Positions 1-9,500 of a stretch of DNA of 23,540 nt are shown here, piece by piece. Position 1 is the first letter of the stretch, and each line of letters starts with the position of its first letter. The stretch lies in the NCBI GenBank assembly GCA_903772945.1, contig CAICTM010001738.1:1-23540 (forward strand), given 5' to 3'. The DNA is from Seminavis robusta. Taxonomy: Eukaryota > Bacillariophyta > Bacillariophyceae > Naviculales > Naviculaceae. The translations under genes were made by a program, and so were the position numbers. The notes under the pieces were generated by a model that did no database searches, had not been told where the DNA came from, and was given only the letters and a program-made list of their open reading frames with translations.

Positions 1-565
1 GCCACTCGGGGAAAAGCCTAGGACTAATTCACTCGGCTTGCAGCTTGACGTGCACACCTGCCGGAGCCAGAACTTCGGTGAGGCCTTAAGTTGGGCCCAA
101 ACTAGGAGCTCGGCTATAGAACGATACCTCCGAACTTGGTAACACCTGTCACTGTCAGCACTTGGTTGAAGCCACTGGGCTAGAAGCACTATCGGGCTAT
201 GTACTTTCGTGCCATGAACTGGGAACGTCGCTAGGCGCCCTAGACGCCTTGACCCCAGATATACTGGGGCTCTCACTCGGAGAACCAGAAGGACTTGCGC
301 TTGGAGATCCACTAGGGCTCTCACTTGAAGTTGCATGAGCAATCTGGAGGACTCACCTGGAGGTAACGAACTAGGACTCTCACTTCAAGGGAGCCCATGA
401 ACTTGGGCCATCACGCTCAACCGTATATGGATCAGCGTACTTGGAACTTGAACTTAGGAAAGCACTGGGGACTAACATAACTGCGTGAATGAACGGACTC
501 CTCACTTGCCGGCCTTCGCAACTTGGGCTCAGACTTGGACTTGTACTTGGACTGGAACTTGGAGA
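1..565 (-). repeat. Noisy inverted copy of the start of the SPS repeat at 3580-4060
   Basis: Read on the minus strand, this stretch follows the plus-strand sequence of about 3580-4060. Bases 521-565 are a perfect 45-base reverse complement of 3580-3624, and 258-326 a perfect 69-base reverse complement of 3777-3845. Between and left of these patches the same order of words can be followed, but with many small insertions and substitutions: about 195 bases here against 153 there. For example, the GGGCCCAAACTAGGAGCTCGG word at about 94-114 mirrors about 3951-3971. No open frame survives. Perfect patches in indel-rich sequence look like partly polished long-read sequence rather than natural decay, although an old inverted duplication cannot be excluded. 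Confidence 0.85.
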
Positions 566-1159
566 AGCACTGGGGCTCACACTTGGTGATGAACTGGGAC
601 TCTCACTTGGTGATTGAACTCGGGCTCTCACTTGGTGATGAACTCGGCCTGAAGCTCGGAGACGTGCTTGGGGAAGAGCTTGGTGAAGCACTTGGACTAA
701 CACTTGGAGACGCACTTGGACTTACACTAGGAGTTGCACTGGGCTACCACTTGGTGATTCGCTTGGTGAGGAACTTGGGCTGGATGTAGGACCCAGACTT
801 GGTGCTCCACTGGGACCTGCACTGGGGCTCTCGCTGGGGGAACCACTGGGGGTGGGCTGGGGTGGTGCTTGGTGATTCACTTGGGCTCGAACTCGGTGAG
901 GTGCTGGGGTTGAACTAGGTGAACCACTTGGTGTGTTGCTGGGGGAGGTACTAGGACTTTCACTAGGACCAGCACTTGGACTCTTGCTGGGTGATGCACT
1001 TGGCCTTCACTAGGCTGCTGGGTCTCCGGTGCACGGACTTGGTCTACTGGAACTGGGACACTGGGAGACGCACTAGGCACAGAACTCGGGCTCTCGCTTG
1101 GGGAAGAGCTTGGTGATGCACTTGGGCTGACACTGGGTGAAGAACTAGGTCTCTCACTT

Positions 1160-1740
1160 GGCGATGCACTTGGAGAGGAGCTTGGGCTGGTTGTTGGGCC
1201 CACACTGGGAGCAACACTGGGACTGACACTTGGGCTAGCACTTGGAGCAGAACTTGGGCTTTCGGAGGGGCTTCCTGAAGGAGATGATGTTGGCCCCAAG
1301 CTGGGTTCTGAGCTTGGGCTGCCACTTGGAGAAATGCTTGGAGTCTCACTGGGAGATTCACTTGGTGAGCTGCTGGGGCTAGCTGTTGGACCCAGACTTG
1401 GGGCTACACTGGGGCTACTGCTTGGAGCTTCATGGGGCTTCACTTGGGCTCACTTGGTGCCTCACTGGGTGCCTCACTTGGGGCTTCACTTGGGCTTCAC
1501 TTGGAGAAGCACTGGGGCTCGTGCTTGGTGTTGTGCTGGGGCTTTCGCTAGGAGAACTACTTGGTGTAGCACTAGGACCAGAGCTTGGTGATTCACTGGG
1601 TGAAGCACTTGGGCTCTCGCTGGGGAAGTGCTGGGCTGGAGCTTGGTGATCACTGGGCGCTGGGATTCACTGGGGCTAGAGCTTGGGCTCGCGCTGGGGG
1701 AAGCACTTGGGCTTGTGCTTGGTGACTCACTAGGTGATTC
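1160..1740 (-). repeat. Direct duplication, copy 1 (copy 2 at about 2520-3140)
   Basis: A block of roughly 0.6 kb recurs 1367 bases downstream. The shared core includes the word GAGGGGCTTCCTGAAGGAG (1265 and 2632) and long near-identical flanks encoding, on the minus strand, SETPSISPSGSPSSEPSLGPT. The copies differ by scattered substitutions and small indels. The limits are approximate because the surrounding repeat is itself similar. Confidence 0.75.
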
Positions 1741-2519
1741 ACTTGGACTGGAACTCGGAGGTCTACTGGTGATGAACTTGGGCTAGAGCTTGACTCTCAC
1801 TAGGTGAAGCACTTGGGCTGGAGCTTGGTGATTGACTCGGTTGTGCGCTAGGGCTGAAGCTTGGCGAACCACTCGGGTTGGAGCTTGGTGATGCGCTTGG
1901 ACTTGAGCTTGGTGATTCCGCTAGGACTAGGCTTGTGATTCGCTTGGACTAGAGCTTGGGGACTCACTGGGGCTGGAGCTTGGTGATTCGCTGGGACTAG
2001 AGCTTGGTGACACACTTGGACTAGAGCTTGGTGACTCGCTGGGGCTGGAGCTTGGCGATTCACTAGGACTAGAGCTTGGCGATTCACTTGGACTAGAGCT
2101 TGGATTTGCTTGGACTAGAGCTTGGCGACTCACTGGGGCTGGAGCTGGGCGATTCACTGGGGCTTGAACTGGGAGACTCACTGGGGCTTGAACTGGGCGA
2201 TTCACTAGGTGGAGAAGAAGGGCTTGCACTGGGGGAAGCACTAGGTGACTCCGATGGGCTAGAACTTGGTGATTCACTTGGAGAAGAACTGGGATTCTTA
2301 CTGGGACTGGCACTTGGGCTTGAACTAGGGGAGGAACTGGGACTCTCACTTGGGCTGTACTGGACTGGTCGATGGACTCTCACTTGGGCTTGCACTCGGA
2401 TTCTCACTGGGTGAAGTGCTGGGTGTAGTACTGGGGCTCTCACTTGGTGAAGAACTGGGCTCTCACTTGGGAAGAACTTGGTGCCTTGCTGGGAGTGCTG
2501 CTAGGGAAGAACTTGGACT

Positions 2520-3140
2520 CTCACTTGGTGATACACTTGGAGAGGAGCTTGGACTGGCTGTTGGACCCAGACTAGGAGCAACACTGGGACTGACACTTGG
2601 GCTAGCACTTGGAGCAGAACTTGGGCTACCAGAGGGGCTTCCTGAAGGAGATGATGTTGGCCCCAAACTGGGTTCTGAGCTTGGGCTGCCACTAGGAGAA
2701 ATGCTTGGAGTCTCACTGGGAGATTCACTTGGTGAGCTGCTGGGGCTAGCTGTTGGACCCAAACTTGGGGCTACGCTGGGGCTACTGCTTGGAGCTTCAC
2801 TTGGTGCTTCACTTGTGCCTCACTTGGTGCTCACTGGGTGCCTCACTTGGAGCCTCACTTGGAGCTTCACTCGGAGCTTCACTCGGAGCTTCACTTGGAG
2901 AAGCACTGGGGCTCGTGCTTGGTGTTGCGCTGGGGCTCTCACTAGGAGAAGTACTTGGTGTAGCACTAGGATTAGAGCTTGGTGATTCACTGGGTGCACT
3001 TGGGCTCTGGCCGCTGGGTGGTGCTGGGTGGAGCTTGGTGATTCACTGGGATTCACTGGGGCTAGAGCTTGGGCTCGCACTGGGTTGAAGCCTAGGACTA
3101 GTGCTTGGCGACTCACTAGGTGATTCACTTGGACTGGTAC
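2520..3140 (-). repeat. Direct duplication, copy 2 (copy 1 at about 1160-1740)
   Basis: This is the second copy of the 1367-base-spaced duplication. It includes a run of GGAGCTTCACT-type units (2849-2899), encoding repeated EAPS on the minus strand, that is less regular in copy 1. A further, shorter direct duplication links about 2190-2380 to 3393-3575 with a spacing of 1203 bases. Confidence 0.7.
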
Positions 3141-3555
3141 TCGGAGTCTCACTGGGGCTAGAGCTTGGTGTGCACTTGGGCTTGAGCTTGGTGACTCACT
3201 CGGGCTTGAGCTTGGTGACTCACTGGGACTAGAGCTTGTGCTCACTTGGGCTGGAGCTTGGTATTCACTGGGGCAGAGCTGGGCAGTGAACTTGGCAAAG
3301 AACTGGGACTGGAACTGGGAGACTCGCTTGGACTAGAGCTTGGACTAGAGCTTGGGACTCACTGGGTGGACTGGGGCGATTCACTGGGGCTTGAACTGGG
3401 CGATTCACTAGGTGAAGCAGAAGGTCTTGTACTAGGTGAAGCACTAGGTGACTCCAGATGGGCTAGAACTTGGTGATTCACTTGGAGAAGAACTGGGACT
3501 CTCACTGGTGAACTGGCGACTTGGCTTGAACTAGGAGAGGAACTGGGACTCTCAC

Positions 3556-6500
3556 TTGGGCCGGTACTTGGACTGGTCGTCTCCAAGTTCCAGTCCAAGT
3601 ACAAGTCCAAGTCTGAGCCCAAGTTCATCTCCAAGTGAGAGTCCCAGTTCATCACCAAGTATGAGCCCCAGTGCTTCTCCAAGTTCAAGTCCAAGTACCA
3701 GTCCAAGCGTGAGCCCAAGTTCATCCCCAAGTGAGAGTCCTAGTTCTAGCCCCAGTGAGTCCCCAAGCTCATCACCAAGTGAGAGCCCTAGTGGATCTCC
3801 AAGCGCAAGTCCTTCTGGTTCTCCGAGTGAGAGCCCCAGTATATCGCCAAGCTCTAGCCCTAGCGAACTTCCCAGTTCATCACCAAGTACAAGCCCAAGT
3901 GCTTCACCCAGTGCTTCACCAAGTGCTACACCAAGTTCGAATCCAAGCCGAGCTCCTAGTTTGGGCCCAACAACCTCACCAAGTTCTGCTCCCAGTGTCA
4001 CGCCAAGCTCAAGCCCGAGTGAAAGTCCTAGTGCTTCCCCGAGTGCATCCCCCAGTGAAGCCCCTAGTGAGGCCCCCAGTGAAAGCCCAAGCAAGAGTCC
4101 AAGTGCAAACCCAAGTGTCGCACCAAGTCTTGGTCCTACATCTGCCCCAAGCTCCTCCCCCAGTGGATCACCCAGTGGAAGCCCCAGCAGGAGCCCTAGT
4201 AGCAGTCCCAGTGTAGAACCAAGTCTTGGACCAACTTCTTCGCCTTCCATCTCTCCCAGTGCATCTCCATCGATCAGTCCATCAGTTGCTCCCTCTGGAT
4301 TTCCATCTGCCTTCCCCACCACAAGTGACTACACCTGTGAAGATTCCTGGGCGATTGACATGACTATCACCCCTATTTGCCTCGAAGACATGGGATATGG
4401 CCAATTTGGATGGTCTAATGGAAAGTATGGAACTTCTGAGTGCTACAAATGCGGCTGCGGAGGTGACATGACTGTTGGTGACTCTGCCTCGTCACCAGCC
4501 ACTGTTGACTGTGCTGGCTTACCTGATTTTGCTGAGAGTATCCATGACCTACCAGCACAGTCCTTCAGTGGCAACCCCAACTGTCAAGATTTGGGCTATG
4601 ACTTTGGCTGGAAGATGGATGGTTGCTCTGGTGGCTCCCTTGAGTATGACAGCCTGACTAAAACGAAGGGAAGCTGCGATGCAGGTGAAATGGATGTTGG
4701 ATCCTTTGATTTGACTTGTTCAAGTCCTGATGATGGTCAATTCATTGATGCAGTTATCACTCCCAGTGTTGACTCGGTTGTCATAATGAAGGGAGGCAAT
4801 GGAGGTGTAATCTATGATGGATTGAAGGCTGGATCAACATACACTTTGGATGTTGGTGCACGCAAGGGAATCAGCCACATGGAGTTCTGCTTCCGCTGCG
4901 ATGGGCCATGCCAAAAGACGGAACCTCAACCAACAGAGCCCACCGGTATGGTGGGTTGCAACAAGTGCATTACTGGATCAGAAGACAGCTCTACTGATGT
5001 TGCGTTGAGTCCTGTTTCCATGGATCTCTACATGGGCTCCAATGAAGGTTGTGGGCCCAAGGGAGAGAAGACAGGAACTGTTTATGTGAATCCAAGTTCA
5101 GATGGCAAGACAGTGACAGTGACATACCAGACTATTGGTAACCTTGTCATTCAACAGACTCAACTATACATCGGAGGAGAGGAGGTTCCTCTCGTTCAAC
5201 CTGCTGACTTTGATTACTCTCACGATGAAGGCTCCCTCTCCCCCACGACAACCACTAAGACTTATGTGGTAGAATTGAAGTCTTGTGATTTCTACATTGC
5301 AGCAGTTGCCAGGATTTGTGGTGAATTTGACACATTTGCACCAACTGGAAGTCCATCCCTTTCTCCAAGCATCAGCCCAAGTGGATACCCAACTGATAGT
5401 CCTAGTGCCAGCCCTTCGGCTAGCCCAAGTTCAAGCCCCAGTGAATCTCCCAGCGTCTCACCCAGTGGTTCACCAACAGGCGAACCAACTCCATCACCTA
5501 GCTCATCTCCAAGTGCTTCTCCAAGTGCTTCTCCAAGCAAGTCACCGAGTGGTAGCCCTAGTGCTGGTCCCAGCGCATCACCGAGTGCATCACCGAGTGC
5601 ATTACCGAGTGCTTCCCCAAGTGCAAGCCCAAGTGGCTCACCAAGTTCATCACCGAGTGCAAGTCCAAGTGCTGGTCCCAGTGCCTCTCCTAGTGCAGGT
5701 CCAAGTAGTTCCCCCAGTGGATCACCAAGTGAAAGTCCTAGTGAGAGCCCCAGTTCCACTCCCAGTGCAAGCCCCAGCAGAGAACCAAGCTTGGGTCCAA
5801 CTTCCAGCCCAAGTGCCTCACCAAGTGGATCACCAAGTGCAAGTCCTAGTGCTTCACCAAGTTCAGGGCCCAGCATCACCCCAAGTACAGCACCAAGCAC
5901 GAGTCCGAGTGCATCTCCTAGTGTGAACCCCAGCAGTTCTCCCAGCGAGAGCCCCAGTTCCTCGCCCAGTGTTGCTCCTAGTGTATCCCCAAGTATTTCT
6001 CCCAGTTCTCACCCAAGTGTGAGCCCCAGTGCCAGTCCAAGTACATCCCCTAGTGCCTCTCCCAGTTCAGGACCAAGCTCATCCCCCAGTTCAGGACCAA
6101 GCAGCTCCCCCAGTGCAAGCCCAAGCAGGTCTCCAAGTAGCGCCCCCAGCGGAAGTCCAAGTACAGCTCCAAGTGTTGGCCCGAGTGCTTCCCCAAGCAT
6201 TGGCCCCAGTAGCTTGCCCAGCTCCAGCCCATCCGGTAGACCCACAGGATACCCAACTGAGCCACCTAGTGCCAGCCCAAGTGTTGCTCCGAGTGAGGCC
6301 CCAAGTGCTGATCCCAGTGAGGGTCCTAGCACCACCCCAAGTGAGAGCCCCAGCAAGAAGCCAACCAGCACACCAACAACCAGTCCGAGTGAATCACCTA
6401 GCTCTTCCCCAAGTGCTTCTCCAAGTGGTTCGCCCAGTACGCAACCGAGCTCCTCGCCATCTTCAGCGCCATCCTCGGCACCATCTTCAGCACCGTCAGT

Positions 6501-9500
6501 TGACCCCTCTTCTGCTCCAAGCTCTGGCCCCAGCATCAGTCCAAGTGATGTCCCCAGTTCGTCTCCAAGTGTGTCGCCTACTGAAAGCCCCAAACCCAGT
6601 GGATTGCCAAGCTATTATCCAACTAGCAGCCAGGCTCCCAGCGAATCACCTAGTGCCACCCCCACTGCCAGCCCAAGTGCCTACCCCACAAATGTACCAA
6701 GTGGATCACCAAGCTCTTCGCCTACTACTTCACCCAGTGGATCACCAAGCTCTGGACCTAGCCAGTCTCCTAGTGAATCACCAAGTAACTCTCCCAGTGA
6801 ATCTCCCAGTACTTTGCCAAGCACATCACCCAGTGTAGGCCCTACTGCCAGTCCAAGTGACTTCCCTACGAACTCTCCGAGTGTATCACCCAGCAGGCGT
6901 CCAAGCACAAGTCCAAGTGACTCACCTACTAGCAGCCCAAGCAGCTCACCTACTGGTGGCCCCACACCAAGTCCCACAGGGTCACCAACTGCTTATCCCA
7001 CAAATGTACCAAGTTCTTCGCCAAGTTCTTCGCCAAGTGATGCCCCCAGTGCATTCCCAACGGATTCCCCAAGTGCCCCCCCTTCGAATGCCCCGAGCAG
7101 TTCACCTACGGGTGGCCCCACACCAAGTCCCACAGATTCACCCACTGCCTACCCTACAAATGTACCAAGCAGTTCACCTACGGGTGGCCCCACACCAAGT
7201 CCCACAGGGTCACCAACTGGCTACCCCACAAATGCACCAAGTTCTTCACCAAGTGATGCCCCAAGTGCATTCCCAACGGAGTCCCCAAGTGCCCCCCCTT
7301 CGAATGCCCCAAGCAGTTCACCTACGGGTGGCCCCACACCAAGTCCCACAGATTCACCCACTGCCCACCCTACAAATGTACCAAGCAGTTCACCTACGGG
7401 TGGCCCCACGCCAAGTCCCACAGGGTCACCAACTGGCTACCCCACAAATGTACCAAGTTCCATGCCAAGTTCTTCGCCAAGTGATGCGCCAAGCAGTACA
7501 CCGAGCAGTACTCCAAGCAGTGTTCCAAGCAGTTCCCCAACAGGTGAACACTACAGATGTGTTGACAGCTGGGCCCACGATGATGACTCTTACGTTTGCT
7601 CTGATAGCTTGGGCTATGAATATGGTGGGTGGACCAATGGGAAGTTTGGATTTGGAATGCCAGGTTGTGATGTGTGCAACTGTCCTCCTTGTGAATCCAC
7701 TCCTGCCAGGAAGTTGAGTCAAACTGGCACCAAGCGTCCTAACGTTCTCGTTCCAGGCGCAAGGGCTCTTGATGATGCAGCTGATTGTACTTGCCTGTGC
7801 CCTGAGACAGGTGCCACTCAATTGGCTGCGGGTGTCCTCACATCCAAGTCAATGGACCTCTACATTGGTGTCACTGCCAATTGTGGTCCAAAGGGTGGTA
7901 AGGTTGGAACCGTCTACTTGACACCAAACAGTGATGGAACAATCTCAGTTACATACAGCATGGTTGGTGGATTCTTCATGACTGATACCAATCTCTATGT
8001 AGGAGCTGATTCTCTTCCTGTTGGAACAAATGGCGGATACTTGGCTCCGGTTGATTTCCCATTTGGCCACGCTAACAGCACCACAACCTCAAGGAGTTTC
8101 ACAATGGCCACACCTTCCTGTGATTTCTTTGTGGCTGCACATGCTAAAGTATGTGGAGATTTCCCCACTTTTTCTCCAACAACAAGCCCTTCGTCACTGC
8201 CGAGTACAAGCCCCTCAGGATCACCCACTTCCACACCATCATCTTCGCCCAGCACAAACCCATCTTCTCGTCCATCTTCTTCGCCTAGCTCACAACCATC
8301 AGTACGACCAACAGCTTCGCCCAGTGCCAGCCCCACCAATGTTCTCTCTGCTGCCCCAACACTACAAACCCAACAGTGTGTTCACACATGGGGTTTTGAT
8401 GATGAGAGTTCTGTTTGTGCTGATGACATGGGTCTTGGAATGTGGGCCTGGACAAATGGCAAGTACGGTACCTCTGAATGTAAAGAGTGCAGTTGCCCAG
8501 ATTGTAATGGCCCTGAAGACAGACACCTTGGTCCACCCAAGGAAGTAGAGCCTGTACCCCTGCCTCAGAAGTGCAGAGGTTATGTTGCCTCATGGTCTGG
8601 AGACCCTCACATGAGGACTTTCAACAAGCTCAGGTATGACTGTCAGGGAGAGGGTGAATTCCAAGTCCTCAAGTCATTGAACTCTACCTTTGAGCTACAG
8701 GGTCGGTTTGTGAAGTTTGTCCAAAACCGCCGACCTACTGTGACTTCCAGTATTGTATTCAATACAGGTGATGGAGAACCCAAAATCCAAATCAATGTCC
8801 CTCCTAATGCTGATAATGGCTGCACACCTTACATGTTTGTAGATGGAGTACCAAGGGATATTGGTGAGCAGGGTGTTGGTGTCAAGTCTGTCCAAGTACA
8901 AAAGGTGTCAACACGCGGCAAGGAAGGCTTCATTGTGTACTATCATGGATCAAAGGTACAGCTGACTGCCATGGCCAAGAAGTCCTCGAGGAATGGATGT
9001 GTCCTTGCCGCCAAGCTTTGTCTTCCTTATGAGTACGAAAGGTCTCAGGAATCATTTGTTGGATTGCTGGGAACACCAAATTCTAAGAAGAATGATGACT
9101 GGATGACACCGAATGGAACTGTCCTGCCTATTCCAACAAGGAGAAAGGACTTGAGATTTGGGCCTGCCTATGATTTCTGTGTTGACAACTACTGTATCAG
9201 AGAAAAGGAGAAGTCAATGTTCAATTACACAGAAGGAGAAAGCTTTGAGAAGTATTTCGGGTGTGACCAACGTGCTGACTTGGAAACAGAGACATGTGTT
9301 TCTAATCCACCGGGCATTCTCAAGGACATTTGTGGAAGGATCACTCCTGATGCTGCTTGTTTGATAGACGGATGTATCGGTGGGCCTGCAGATGCGAAAA
9401 AGTACATAGATGCCCAGGAAGACCTCACTGACAAAATGTGTGGAAAGCAGATCTTCTATGAAGATTTCAATGAGGATATGGGTGGTAGCTGGGGCAAGAT

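Larger units (their letters stand above)
566..3577 (-). pseudogene. Frameshifted SPS mucin-repeat coding sequence, inverted relative to the main gene
   Basis: The minus strand encodes Ser-Pro-Ser repeats with a recurrent PSLGPTxSPS phrase, the same vocabulary as the plus-strand gene at 3581 onward. The repeat jumps between frames, so only short open pieces remain, for example 1053-1443, 2093-2349 and 2490-2762. No ATG, signal peptide, splice site or non-repeat domain is visible. Plus-strand translations of the same bases give LELGDSLG-type repeats, which are only the antisense of SPS. It could be the missing 5' part of the main gene placed backwards by the assembly, a separate decayed head-to-head mucin gene, or uncorrected read sequence. 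Frequent single-base breaks in a region where short reads cannot be placed uniquely favour the first or third reading. Confidence 0.7.

Noticed and set aside
523..3476. Plus-strand frames rich in LGLELGDSLG
   Set aside because: They are the antisense translation of the SPS repeat and carry no independent start, domain or composition signal.
3552..7421. Minus-strand GLELGxxLG frames and plus-strand Gln/Val/Ala/Leu-rich frames over the mucin blocks
   Set aside because: They are other-frame shadows of the SPS/SPT repeat; the CCAAGT unit is open in several frames.
1..7545. CRISPR-like or satellite array interpretation of the 12-base repeats
   Set aside because: The repeats lack constant direct repeats with unique spacers, and they keep a coding frame with synonymous variation, so they are protein-coding.
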